The notes: generated from the letters alone by a model not told the origin. Positions 19,725 to 30,318 are shown, numbered from the stretch's first letter. The stretch: DNA of 64,000 nt from Entoloma clypeatum (GCA_963565915.1 OY751486.1:2852001-2916000); one strand, 5' to 3'. Made by a program: numbers and translations.

Positions 19725-20092
19725 TGTTATGCGTAACAAACCGTTCCAAGGTTCGGGCAGAGTATGCAGGAAGATGGAAAGGCGAAGAGCAATGTGATTG
19801 CTAAATCTAAGGAATCTAGCTATAGTACAAAGGGTTTATATAGGTACTGACCATAGGCGATAGCATATGAGTCAGTGCTGCGCAAGGCAGTGTATCTGAG
19901 TAAGATAACTGCGGAAGGCAGTGCGTCTGAGTAAGACGACTGCGGAATGAGTCAGACAGCTGCGGAAAGCGAGTCAGTGCGGGAGCGAAGTATACTAAAG
20001 GAAATAAAGTATAATACGATATGTGTAAGCGGGGGCCGATGAGTAAAAGTGGAAAAGTAAGCATATACGTCCGTAGTCGTTAGTCCGTAACA
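19725..20092 (-). repeat. gypsy-1 5' LTR (368 bp)
   Basis: Sense strand starts TGTTACGG and ends GCATAACA. It contains the promoter TATA box (19835-19842) and several GACTCANNC / CTGCGGAA style short repeats in U3. Confidence 0.95.
19798..19842 (-). promoter_or_regulatory. gypsy-1 LTR core promoter and predicted transcript start
   Basis: TATATAAA (19842-19835 on the minus strand) lies about 31-35 nt upstream of AGATTTAGCAA (19808-19798), the usual TATA-to-start distance. The predicted 5' end of the RNA therefore coincides with the 11 nt complementary to the primer site. Confidence 0.6.
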
Positions 20093-20097
20093 CTTTA
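20093..20097. repeat. Target-site duplication CTTTA of gypsy-1 (partner at 13523-13527)
   Basis: CTTTA directly abuts both outer LTR ends. Removing gypsy-1 and one copy rejoins the copia-2 RT frame across GRKV/IQNQWV, which proves the nesting order. Confidence 0.95.
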
Positions 20098-20366
20098 CGA
20101 CCTTTTGGTAGGTTGACCAATTCAAAGACTTTGCACTTGTTGAGGGCCTCTAATTCCTCTTGACAGGCGCATTTCCATTCCTTCTGCAACACATCAGGCA
20201 TGCGTGTGATGTCCCTATATTGATTTGGAAGTTCGCTTGTGACAGGGACCACGTGTTTCAGCAGGTATGTTTTAAGCTCTACTCCCCCTTCCCGACACAA
20301 GCGAGTGAGGTAATCCTCAAACTCCTCATCATCCCCTTGCGGGGTGGAAGTGTCCGTATCTTTGTT
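20098..20366 (-). pseudogene. copia-2 reverse transcriptase, N-terminal part
   Basis: Reads EGGVELKTYLLKHVVPVTSE, then QKEWKCACQEELEALNKCKV and LVNLPKGRKV, the start of a copia RT. It is separated from the rest of RT (12792-13523) only by gypsy-1, and from the integrase end by an in-frame TGA at 20367-20369. Confidence 0.85.
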
Positions 20367-21260
20367 TCAATCAGATGCAATGTTGTCAGTGCTTGATGGA
20401 CCGGAGGATGGACCCGGGTTGGAAGGTCCGGGATCTGACTGTCTTTGTGGGTTGTACGGAGCCCTTGAGGTGTCCTCGTTGACAGTTCTCTGCCATTCAC
20501 ATTGTCCTTGATTATGAACATCTGTCGCCGGCATATCGCCATAAACATTTCCGGGACGTCGGGTTTGTTTCCGAATTCGACTAGGATGCTCAGCTTCTGG
20601 ATGATGGTCACCAGGAAGACAATCACATTGGTCTTCTGGTTGTTCCATGCGCTTGCGCTTCCCTGGCTGGTAAGGCCTAGGGGTCCAGGGCTGATTTCCA
20701 TGGTCCTGTCTTTGATCCTCAGCTGGTGGCTGTGGACTTGGTGAGCTCGGAGGTTCAGAGGGGGGTTCGGAGTTTCGTGGTGGTGGAACACCAGAATTAT
20801 CTCCGTCTTCCGAAGGAAGGTCTGTTGGTACAGAGGGGTCTTCAGGATCGTTCTGTCCCATATTGGTAGGATCCTGGTATTGTGTAACCGTTGGCATTTT
20901 GCCTTTGTGATACTTAGGGAATAGGTTCTCATTGAACCATGTGGTGGCAGCCATAAATAGCTGGTTTTGTGGCAGGCGCATAAACTTGAAACCCTTTTGA
21001 CCGGGTTCATACCCGAGGAAGATCATCAGCTCTGATTTGGGCGATAGTTTATTCTTCCTTTTGTCTGCAGGCAAGTGTGCATAGGCACCACATCCAAACA
21101 CATGCAGGTGAGAGATGTCCAGTTGTTCCCATATTAGGGCTTCTGCCAGTGTCTTCCATGAATGGCGTTTCAATGGAGTCCAGTTGTAAAGGTGAGTTGC
21201 GTGATCTACGCAGAACTCCCACCAAGAATCGGGTAGACATGCATCAAAGGTTCCGCACAC
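20367..21260 (-). pseudogene. copia-2 integrase C-terminal part and linker
   Basis: Contains the tail of the copia integrase (DACLPDSWWEFCVDHATHLY, HVFGCGAYAHLP, MIFLGYEPGQKGFKF) followed by a long P/S/Q-rich linker typical of copia elements between integrase and RT. Ends at TGA 20367-20369, in the same frame as the RT segment. Confidence 0.9.
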
Positions 21261-21597
21261 CCATTCTGTTGTTGCTCGTGAGACAGTGACTTTTCAATAA
21301 GTATGCCTTTCTCACCCATTTTCTTCTCAAAGGGCTTGAACTCTCCACCACCATCAAAGCGCCATCGTTTAGCTGTTTTGCCAAACTGAGCGCATTAAAC
21401 TGATGGAAGGCAGTGATAGCCTCAGACTTCTTGCATAGCTTAATAAGCCAGGCATGTGAAGAGAAGTCATCGAGAAAGGAAATGTACCACTTAAACTTGT
21501 GGTACGAGAGAGTCAGAAATTCCTTTAAGTCCGAGTGAATTAACTTGAACAGCTCTCTGGCGCGTGATTGTGAGGATGGAAATGCTTTTGAAGGCAT
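21244..21597 (-). pseudogene. copia-2 integrase core, N-terminal part, out of frame
   Basis: Contains QGCAQGKMPSKAFPSS-type zinc region residues, KLIHSDLKEF (first catalytic Asp) and YISFLDDFSSHAWLIKL. The frame then runs out near the second Asp, which is in another frame. Two frameshifts flank this piece relative to its neighbours. Confidence 0.85.
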
Positions 21598-21715
21598 CTT
21601 TCCTTGAGCACAACCCTGACAAGGTGGTTAAACCTTTGGTGGCGTTAGCCGTGCGAAGCCTTTGACGTGTTTTGGCGCGTTAGCTAATACATCCTTGGAG
21701 GGATGACTGAAGCGT

Positions 21716-23611
21716 CTATGCCATGTGTGGTAATCTATGTGGTTCACATGTGAACAAGGTTTTACCATTCTTGGTCTGAAAATCAATTCGACCGAATGAA
21801 TCAAACATTTTGGTTCCTTGTTTCAAAATCTCGCCTACAGACAAGAGTCGTGTGCTCAGGTCTGGGATGAAGTAAACAGGATAAAGACGAGTTATCTTTT
21901 TTGTTTTAATCCTGTGTTCGTCAATGGTATGTGAAACCATGACAGTACCTTTGCCAAGGATAGAGATTTTATGTCCCTTTCTGGCAGTTTGTACTGGTTT
22001 TGGAGTATCAAACGACTCGTAATCCATGAAGTCGTTGATTGAGTAAGTGAAGTGCAAAGATGCACCACTGTCCAAAATCCAATCTGCCTTTGATGTTTCC
22101 TTACACTTAACACAAGTCGCAAAATCATGAATAAACTGTGTATTACATGAAGCGAAACAGCTATCTATTGTGTTTAATAAAAACTGTGGAGATGCGTTAG
22201 CTTGTGTGAAAAGTGATGAAGGAAGTACTGACTTTTGATCAGCACCGGTGGCATCATTCTCCATGTGAGCTCCGAAGAGCTCGTCCTCCCAATCATGGGC
22301 ATCCAGATACACTTCTTCCTCATCCAAACCAAGAGAGACATTGTCGTCATCTTGTTCGGGGGTGGGAGACTTGCGCTTCAGAGAGGGGCACTTCCGGGGA
22401 TCAACGGTCTTATGCTCAAGGCTATAAGCCGAGCGGCTTGTCGACGCTTCAGGTTGTTGGAGTGTGGGATCAACCATTTGCTCACAAAACCGTAAGTTGC
22501 CTATAGTAGGCACTACATCCATATGGGCGGCGAGGGAGCATCCAGCCGTTACTGACGGCCAGACGCTGGATTCCCCTGACATTTCACCCGTGACCGATTG
22601 GTTGTTTGCCCTGATGCGTTGGATCAGGGTTTTTGCCTTTTTAGTAGGCGGGATGTAGGTCGATTTGCGGAAGATTGTTCTGCTGCCGTTTATGACCATG
22701 ACGGCTGGTGGCATGACATGAAGGGGAGGAAATTCCTCAACCTCCTTGATGTGTGCGGAGCTCGCAACATGCATGTGCTCTCTAGCCTTTCCTTTGCCCT
22801 TGCCGCGAACTCGTTCACCGCGCTTCTTCTTGGGGTTCTCCTCCGACTGTCTCGACGCTGGTTGTTGGGACTGCTGCAGCTGCTGCCCTGGCCTTTGCCA
22901 CTTCGGGTTTTGGCTGGGTGTCCGTTTAACGGCAGAGATCTTCTGTGTGGAGGGTGGAACATTTTTGCCAGATAGGTTACGTCCCTTCCGGTGCTCGTTA
23001 ATGATCGAGCTTGTTACGTTATCCCAAGTAAGACTTGTCCCATCATAGATGATGAGGATTGTGGTGACGAGGTGGTCCCATTTAGATGGGACGGCATTGA
23101 GGAGAATCATAGCCCGAAGGCTTTCTGGTATGTCGACGGAGTATAACATGAGAAGGGAAAAGATTGATGCAAGACGTTCAATCTCAACGGTGGGATCACC
23201 GCCGGAGAGCTTGAAAGACATTGCCTGCCTGAAGATGCCAAAAGTATTAGCGGGCGAAGTGCCGCCATACTTGGTCTCTAAAGTGTCCCAGGCTTCTTTG
23301 GGCATGCCCAATGCCTTGATGTGGTCCTTGATGGACTCATCACATTGTGTCTTTATTATCCCTAAAGCAGCAAGCTGCTTCTCGTGCCATTCCTCTATCT
23401 GGCGAGTGTTGGTCTGGACATTGCCGGTCTGGGTACCGCCTTTTGCATCCAGCCAAGACTTCAATTCCCAGATTTCGGTGGGTTGTATGGACTTGCCAGT
23501 GACATGACGCCAGAGGAAGGTCGACTGAAGGTAATCCTTCATTTGTTGCGACCAAAGGAGGTAGTTGGTGCCGGTGAATTTTTGAATGAAAGTGGAGACA
23601 GAGTTTGACAT
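21716..23611 (-). pseudogene. copia-2 Gag and protease (631 codons)
   Basis: Starts at ATG 23611 (MSNSVSTFIQKFTGTNYLLW), a copia Gag with the FTGTNYLLW start motif, SFKLSGGDPTVEIERLASIF and a K/R-rich linker. The protease WILDSGASLHFTYSINDFMD follows. The C-terminal end (HRLPHMA) is a premature stop caused by a shift before the GAG-pre-integrase zinc region. This N-terminus shows what copia-1 is missing at the window edge. Confidence 0.92.
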
Positions 23612-24423
23612 GTTTGAAGAGTACTGAAAAAGGAAATATGGTCAGCATATGGTTTAATGAAAAACTGAGACACAGAGAAATAAATATTCAATCATGTGTG
23701 CTACATGCTGCCGCGATTATCACTGGTGTGGGCTTTCAGAATGCCTGTAAGGCGGAGGAGGATCCTCGTGCTCAGGGCACCTGAAGCCTGGTGCTGATAG
23801 ATGACAGCACTGCCGATATTCAAGCGGATTTCCAGCAACAGTTTCTCTCCATGCCGAACGTCTGTAAGGCGGAGCAGGGCTGGTGTCTAGTCCAGAGCGA
23901 GCAGCGCATATGCTTTCTAATACCGCGGGACATTGATGTCCATCTCTATCCACAAAGAAACATCAACAGTGCTGACAATGCACTATGATTAATCCTTCAA
24001 GATGTGTCGCCCATCTATCAAGACGGGTCGGCAGATGGTGGTGATGATTGTCACCACTCATGTATCCAAAACAGGTGTCACATACTCTGGAATAAATCCC
24101 CCGAGTGGTAGATGGCCAGTCATGGAGTACAAATTCTGGTATAGGAGCATGTCTGCGTCCTTGTGCCAGAGGCTCAGCTCCACATCTGCGCAAAGGCAGA
24201 CGTTGCCCAGAAGGCGGAGGTACAGGTACCAGTGACGGTGACCTAGCGCGCTGGTTTGAAACCGAGCAGCTGCGATGGCCGCGAGCAGGCTCAGCGATAT
24301 TGTCATCCTCAGTGGCGGCGATGCCAGCAGCCCTGGGAGTCCTTCTGTTCACTATGCAACAGCATGTAACTACAGTGTATACGACGACGAAGGCGGCGTA
24401 TCCGCCAGCCATAAGGGCCAGCG
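23612..24423 (-). other. copia-2 leader between 5' LTR and gag
   Basis: About 810 nt, long for a copia leader. A minus-strand frame at 23963-24469 stays open for 168 codons and has one hydrophobic stretch (ALMAGGYAAFVVVYTVVTCC), but starts inside the LTR and matches no family I know. A short motif TGTAAGGCGGAG appears twice (about 23747 and 23864). Confidence 0.45.
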
Positions 24424-24435
24424 GGGCCCATAACC
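24424..24435 (-). promoter_or_regulatory. copia-2 primer-binding site, initiator-tRNA half-molecule type
   Basis: Three bases inside the 5' LTR the sense strand reads GGTTATGGGCCC, complementary to the anticodon stem-loop GGGCCCATAACC of initiator tRNA-Met. The same internal site is known for Drosophila copia, primed by a cleaved initiator tRNA. Confidence 0.7.
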
Positions 24436-24438
24436 TTT

Positions 24439-24804
24439 TGAATGTACTGGGGTGCGACATGTGGGACAACGTACAAAGTAGTTAGTATGCATGGATAGAG
24501 AAAAGTCAGGTGAATAGCTTGTTAAGCTTGAGAAGAGTTATAGAGGCAACTGATGTGGGGGTAACTGGTTAAGTTCCTTATTCCTATACTACATACAGAG
24601 CTACTATTTATACTAATATATGCGCACGGACCATGTAGTGGTCTCTTTGTATGTACCTACACTAAAGACACATATGTATATAGTAACTCATGGAGTGTTC
24701 CAGAGTATGACATCATACTGATGTCATGGATACATCATGATGACGTAGTGATCATGTGTTGCTTAGTCAGCAGGATCACAGTGCTAGAACCAATAGTTCC
24801 AACA
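24439..24804 (-). repeat. copia-2 5' LTR (366 bp)
   Basis: Sense strand TGTTGGAAC...GTACATTCA. Full-length homology with 11715-12073. It abuts, at 24805, a truncated unit of the 177-bp satellite, into which it was inserted. Confidence 0.85.
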
Positions 24805-25480
24805 AATAATATTGTGGGTATATCTCAGTGCCCTGTGAATGGATTTGGATGGCCCAGGGCTTGTTTCAAAGCTGGTCCACCGGACATCGACCGGCGCCAT
24901 GACCGGCATCTACAATTTCAATCAACCGGCACATTTTCTGACAGATTCATCGGCACGTCAGGCAGCACAAAAGTGCTGGTCAATAATATTCTGGGTATAT
25001 CTCAGTGCCCCGTGCATGGATTTGGATGGCCCAGGGCTTGCTTTGAAGCTGGTCCACCGGACATCGACCGGCATCATGACTGGCACCTACAATTTCGATC
25101 TACCAGCACATTTTCTGACAGATTCATCGGCACATCCAGCGACACAAAAGTGCCAGTCAATAATATTGTGGATATATCTCAGTGACCCATGCATGGATTT
25201 GGATGACCCGGCGCTTGTTTTAAAGCCGGTCCACCAGACATTGACCAGCACCATGACTGGCACCTACAATTTTGATGGACCGGCACATTGGGTGACAGAA
25301 AAGTATCGGTGAATATATTGGGTATATCTCAGTGACCCATCCATGGATTTGAATGCCCCAGGGCTTGTTTTGAAGCCAACCCACCAGACATTGACTGGCA
25401 CCATAACCAGCACCTATAATTCCAATGGACTGGCCTATCTTCTGACACATTCCCAGGAAAGTGAAGTCCCACCAGCCAAG
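24805..25480 (+). repeat. Tandem array, ~177-bp unit, plus orientation
   Basis: Units begin AATAATATTGTGGGTATATC at 24805, 24982, 25159 and, shorter, near 25312. Within each unit are GGCCCAGGGCTTG, CTGGTCCACCGGACAT and TTTTCTGACAGATTC. Because 177 is a multiple of three, frames stay open across units and give a 59-residue protein repeat, which I regard as an artefact. Confidence 0.85.
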
Positions 25481-26819
25481 AGAAACCATGAATGACAGAT
25501 GATGAATGTCCAGCAAAAACTCACAGATGGTGACACACTGTCAACAGGCCATTGGCAAAATGGGCCTTCCCCCCACTAACAAGCATCAGGACACCTATAT
25601 AGGGCTATTCTCTAGTATGACTAGGCCTCAACACATCAATAGTAAATGGTGTACAATGTATAGATCAAGTGTTAAGAATCAGGAGACAGGTTGCACATCA
25701 AAAATATCTCTTCATCATCTGGCATTAATATCTTATGGTCAATAAATCTATAGATGGTTGTACAGGTGTATCGGATATACATCTACTCAATACAGAAGAT
25801 TCCAAGGGAATCCATGTCATCTGGAAGACTGGAGATAAGACTTCGTCCAAAATACATCTCAGATTGGCACGTGCATAAGAATGACAGTGTTGGTGACTAA
25901 ATCATGCTTCCTTCATTTCCCGCTCTATCAGCCTCAAATATGCTTGTTAACTGTTGGATAGATGCCTATGAACTCATAAAAAGTATATATACAGTTGGCT
26001 ATGTATGATAGAAAATCTGTATTCTGAAATGAGACAACAAAACACAGGCAAAATCATGATGGCAAGTTTTCTCAAACACCAAAAGCCATGTTTTCTTCCT
26101 TGCCCCTTTCCACAACCACTTTAATCTATATGTACGGTATGTATACCATCGAAATATTGTATGTAAAGCTCATCAGACCATTCAAATCAAGTTCAAGAAC
26201 CTAATAAGCTGAATATGAGCAAAATAGGTCGAAAATTTGACCAAAATCTTTTATTTCACCTTTGGATTCTCCACATTCAGGGGATCTCAGGACACCTTCA
26301 TTTTTCAAATTTGGTTCATTTCTTAGAGAGATATGACACTCTTTCTCAAATTTCAACATTTGATTATTTCTATCTTATCTGGACTGCTAAAAATTATACA
26401 AAGTGTGTCACAAGGTCAATACATATGTATTCATGAGTCCTATTACTTCAAACTATTATTAAAGCATGAGAAAGGCAGTGTGCACGCCTGCACAATGTCT
26501 TTTGTGCATTGTTTACTATTATTTGGTTGAGACCATGGGACCTTGATAACTTTGAATCCATGGCAAAATTTGATAAAATAAATACATACTTGATGATACA
26601 ACATGCTCCCCTATCTAACTGATATAGTAGAAAAGTTTACTTGTTCCTGTGGAGAGATAATGAGGAGGATGTGCAATATTTTGGAGATTTGTTTATATGT
26701 AGTTGACATGTTTGATGTGTGTGTGTGTCGTGCATCATGCAACATTGAACCAACACATCCACCAATTACTGACTGTGCAATATCTGCCAATTGTGGGCTG
26801 TCGGGTTGTTTCTTTGTGG
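25481..26819. other. Loop between the inverted arrays
   Basis: About 1.3 kb, AT-rich, with no open frame that has recognisable protein features. Nothing else is seen in it. Confidence 0.5.
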
Positions 26820-27405
26820 GCACTTGTGTGTTGACAAATGGACTGGTCCATGAAAATTCCAGGTGCCAGTTATGGGGCCAGTGAATGCCAGGTGGATCGG
26901 CTTCAAAACAAGCCCTGGGTCATTCAAATCCATGCACAGATTGCTGAGGTGTACCCAATATATTACTGACTGGTACTTGTGTGTTGCCCAATGTGCCAAT
27001 GAATCTGTCAGAAAATGTGCCGGTCCATCGAGATTGTAGGTGCCAGTCATAGTGCTGGTCAATTCCCGGTGGACCGGCTTTAAAGCAAGCCCTGGGCCAT
27101 CCAAATCCATGCACGGGGCACTGAGATATACTGTACCCAGAATATTATTGACCAGCACTTTTGTGCTGCCTGATGTGCCGATGCATGTGTCAGAAAATGT
27201 GCCGGTCCATCGAAATTGTGGGTGCCGGTCATGGTGCTGGTGGATGTCCAGTGGACCGGCTTTAAAACAAGCCCTGGGCCATCTGAATCCATGCATGGGT
27301 CACAGAGATATACCCAATATATTATTGACCAGCTGTCCGATGTGCCGATGGATGTCACAGGAAATGTGCCGGTCCATCAAAATGACCGGCAGTGCTAGTG
27401 GAGCC
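26820..27405 (-). repeat. Tandem array, same unit, minus orientation
   Basis: Reverse complements of the left-arm unit: CAAGCCCTGGGCCATCCAAATCC motifs at about 26907, 27087 and 27267, each followed by an AATATATT/AATATTATT block. Spacing is close to 180 bp. Confidence 0.85.
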
Positions 27406-27598
27406 ACTAACACACTGTTCTCCTTCAATTACTAAGATCTGTCATTTAAGGTACGTTCACTGGAGCTCCAGCAGGCCCGCTGCGGCCGTCTGAGACAATA
27501 CATTGTATGTCTTCGCTGGACCATCTAAGACGTTACAATGTAGGTTGACTATGTGCATGGTTTTAATGGGATTTCTGGGCGCAATCTCCACGACAAAT

Positions 27599-28660
27599 TT
27601 ACTCATTCAGCATCCCCTTTATCTTCATAGCTTCAAGGAAGACTTCAAGCCCGTTCCAGTATCTTGCTGTGCCCTCCCCTCCACCCTCATCCTGAGCTGT
27701 CCAATTTTCCCAGTCCTGCATGGACATTTGGACTGGAAATTTGAAGAGATTTTGCAGTTTGTTCATGGTCGTCTTGTTGTAGTACAACACGTAGAGGCAC
27801 ACATGGAGTTTGAAGCACCATGGGCATTCTCCTGCCTTGTGTTAATCTGCAGTCCAATCCTCCCGCCAACTTTCGTGGCACAATGGTCCATGACCATTCC
27901 CCTTTTTGCTATGGGGGTTGCTGCACTTGAAGCAATACGAGTAATCCTCTCGGAAGTTGATGTGAAGGCGGAAGCTCCTGAACTCATTCATGTTCAAAGC
28001 GGGGATGGCACAGCTGTGGAATGGAGCATGCTTTCCATTTTCTGGTTGCTCACCAACGGAAAGGCTACCAACTGCCGTGTTTTTCAAGATAAAGCATACT
28101 GGACAACTATGACATCTGATCCCACTTAGCTTGGGAACTTCCTTCTGCGGGTCTCTTCTTGATACCCACCTGGCCACTCAGAAGCTGAGCGACGGTGCGC
28201 AAGGCAAGGGCTTTGTACTCACTCCGCGCGTCGCAATGGTCGCACTTCTGCTGGGCAGGGATATTGTTGCAGGTTGCGGTCCATCCATCCAGGCAGTGCA
28301 TCAATACCACCATCCAACATCCGGGAGTGGCCTTGAAGTCTTCCCATTCCATCTTCGCCTGCATGTCCTGATCATGTCCAGCGGGCTGGGGGTGAGAAGA
28401 TGATGGCACGACTGTGAATACATCACATCTAGAACCAGAGCGACCGCCTCTTCCCACTCCCTGGTAGTAGCTAATCAAGCCAAACACGTTGTTGTGGAAG
28501 ACCACAAACCAAACTGAGGCAACATCCAAGCCCTGTATGAGCGCAGAGGTGGCCACCAGCACCAAATTCTTCCCCTGGATCCAGCTCTTGTTGAAACGAA
28601 GGAAGTGAGTCTGGGGATGAGCACGAGCGATATCTCTATCACACACACAAACACCAAACA
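27599..28660 (-). pseudogene. RecQ-type helicase remnant (C-terminal part)
   Basis: A minus-strand frame carries the helicase C-terminal lobe: FNKSWIQGKNLVLVATSALI, then GLDVASVWFVVFHN and ISYYQGVGRGGRSG (motif VI, normally Q-x-x-GR-x-GR). A LMHCLDGWTATCN...CDHC region follows, as in RecQ-like proteins expanded in Agaricomycetes. Further frames at 27842-28177 (CHSCPVCFILKN...CFKC) and 27599-27802 (MSMQDWENW...YWNGLEVFLEAMKIKG) look like the cysteine-rich tail, but need frame changes and pass a stop at 27842. The ATPase lobe (Walker A, DExH) is absent, so it is a 5'-truncated relic. Confidence 0.6.
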
Positions 28661-29953
28661 CAACAACGAAGACTGAACAAGTCTCGCGATGTGTACTTCT
28701 CAATTGATATAGTTCGGGGTGATGAGTGGGATCACTCAGGATGCGACTCTTCCAAACAACAATTGAATAACTCGTTTAGCGATGGCTCGATAAGTCTCGA
28801 ACAAGACTTAGAGATAGTTCTCAATAGATAATGAACCGAGGTTTGTGATTTCTGAACCAACAAGACTTCACAAACACGATCTCGACCGAATACGAACACG
28901 ACAATGACCAATACGACCGATAGATAACACAATTTGACGATTGACAAGTTCTTGAACACACAAAACACAATTGCGACTGACTTCCGATGCAAACCAAACG
29001 ATCTCGAGGCTTCAATGATACTCGCGAACGACGACAGATGCACAAGACAAATGCTATCAATTCTGGGGCACAATCTAACCTAACCTATCTACGACGAAAC
29101 TATGAGACTTTATACATGAGCTGCAATAAATATAGAAAAGGGATGCATGTGGTCTCACTAAGGGGTATCCAGTCAAGTGAGCCTTCGCTAGAGATGTCGC
29201 GATGTGTCCATGTGGTTGACAATGCGACAGGTACGTTCTTTTCTCCATATTCTACCTCTATCATGCTTGTGAGGACACTATTCCACTATCTCGGTCTATT
29301 GATACACCTCGCGACGATGCCAATGAGTTACTGCGAGGTATCAGATGCTTTGATTAAGGGTCATCTCGGTAAGCAACCGATCAACAACCAATCCATATCA
29401 ATATGTCTGCCATGTAATGCACATTGATTGCGGTGTATCAAACCCAATCTCGGTCTGTTCAATCCGATGTCATTGGCTATTCCCCATATGGACCATTTGG
29501 ACGCGAAGCGAGGCGCACATTTGCCAAGCCTCTCGCGAGAATGTCTGCAGTCAAGCCCTCAATGTATAGTAGACAGTGCTAGTGTCATCGATAAATCCAA
29601 TATAATCAATCTCCTTGTTTCGCGCTTCGTTTTGAGAGGTGCTTGATAGTCTTATCTATCTCGCGAGACGATCCCATGGCTCTCGAGTATCATAGCTAAG
29701 CCCATAGTGGTGACCAGCGCTATGTCCTACATTGCCATGGTCTCTAAATGCTTTAAAATCTCTCTCTAACGTCGCCACTAAGTCCTCAGAATCGGAGCTC
29801 ATCTAGGACTCTCTATATCCCTTAGAGATAGTGTGAAATGATGCAAAATGCGCAGATTTAGGCCTAGACACATCGCGGCCCTATCATCGTGATTGGCTGC
29901 CTTGTCCTGGAGATGTGCGTGATACAAGAGGCAACCCAGCGTGTTGCTGAGCT
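28661..29953. other. Stretch without a supported gene
   Basis: No domain-bearing frame on either strand. Sequence composition shifts around 28720, where the helicase relic stops, to a stretch rich in TCGCGA and TCTCGCGA words (for example 29528, 29660). It may be another decayed element, but no ends were found. Confidence 0.4.
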
Positions 29954-30318
29954 TGTTACGGACTCTACGGTATGCGGACAACATCATCACTTTTACTTAT
30001 CAGCCTGGCTTGGCGCCCTCTTACAAATACATTATGTCGCAACATCTATTTCCATTCCCTTCACTACCGCTCTGACTCATTCCGCAGTAGCTTTACTCAG
30101 CTCCACAGTATGTATGACTCATTGTACATAGCCTTCCGCAGTCGCCTTACTCATGTGCACTGCCTTCCGCAGTACTGACTCATCCGCTACCGCCTATAGT
30201 CAGTACCTATATAAACCTCTTGTACTATAGTAGATTCCTTAGATTTCACATTGCTCTTTGCCTTTCCACTTTCCTGCATACTCTACCCGAACCTTGGAAC
30301 GGTTTTTTAAGCATAACA
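29954..30318 (+). repeat. LTR of the gypsy-1 relative (365 bp)
   Basis: Same ends and TATA region (CCTATATAAACC) as the gypsy-1 LTR. The transcript-start segment reads AGATTTCACATTGC where gypsy-1 has AGATTTAGCAATCACATTGC: six bases within the self-primer are lost. Confidence 0.9.

Larger units (their letters stand above)
13528..20092 (-). mobile_element. gypsy-1: chromodomain Ty3/gypsy element, recent and apparently intact
   Basis: It has 368-bp LTRs at 13528-13895 and 19725-20092 that appear identical by eye, with TGTTA...TAACA ends, flanked by the 5-bp target duplication CTTTA (13523-13527 and 20093-20097). Minus-strand order: 5' LTR, primer site, an upstream ORF, gag with two zinc knuckles, pol (protease, RT, RNase H, integrase, chromodomain), an extra 122-codon ORF, polypurine tract (TTGAGGAGGGGAACA), 3' LTR. 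No stop or frameshift interrupts the pol domains. Matching LTRs mean a young insertion. Confidence 0.96.
11715..24804 (-). mobile_element. copia-2: Ty1/copia element, minus strand, interrupted by gypsy-1
   Basis: Two LTRs (11715-12073 and 24439-24804) bracket a minus-strand copia polyprotein read from 23611 down to 12081. Gypsy-1 (13528-20092) splits the RT inside the sequence GRKV/IQNQWV, duplicating CTTTA. A polypurine tract (AAGTGAGGGGGAG on the minus strand) adjoins the 3' LTR, and a primer site adjoins the 5' LTR. The polyprotein is broken by frameshifts between 20367 and 21716 and by in-frame TGA codons. The two LTRs differ at many positions and by length, and the outer flanks show no shared target duplication, so the pair may be old or recombined. 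Confidence 0.88.
24805..27405. mobile_element. Foldback-like structure: inverted arrays of a ~177-bp unit around a non-coding loop
   Basis: The left arm (24805-25480) holds about four tandem units on the + strand, the right arm (26820-27405) about three to four units of the same sequence on the - strand, and the 1.3-kb loop between them is AT-rich and non-coding. Long inverted repeats made of internal tandem units are the hallmark of foldback elements. The outer left end is cut by the copia-2 LTR. No transposase is present. A plain satellite with an inversion is the alternative. Confidence 0.6.

Noticed and set aside
23963..24469. 168-codon frame with a hydrophobic segment upstream of copia-2 gag
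   Set aside because: It begins inside the LTR and lies in the leader; no family match. An env-like protein would not be placed before gag.
24721..25312. Open frames of 154-157 codons across the 177-bp array, with a 59-residue repeated protein
   Set aside because: The unit length is a multiple of three, so any frame open in one unit stays open. Composition and divergence do not suggest selection on protein.
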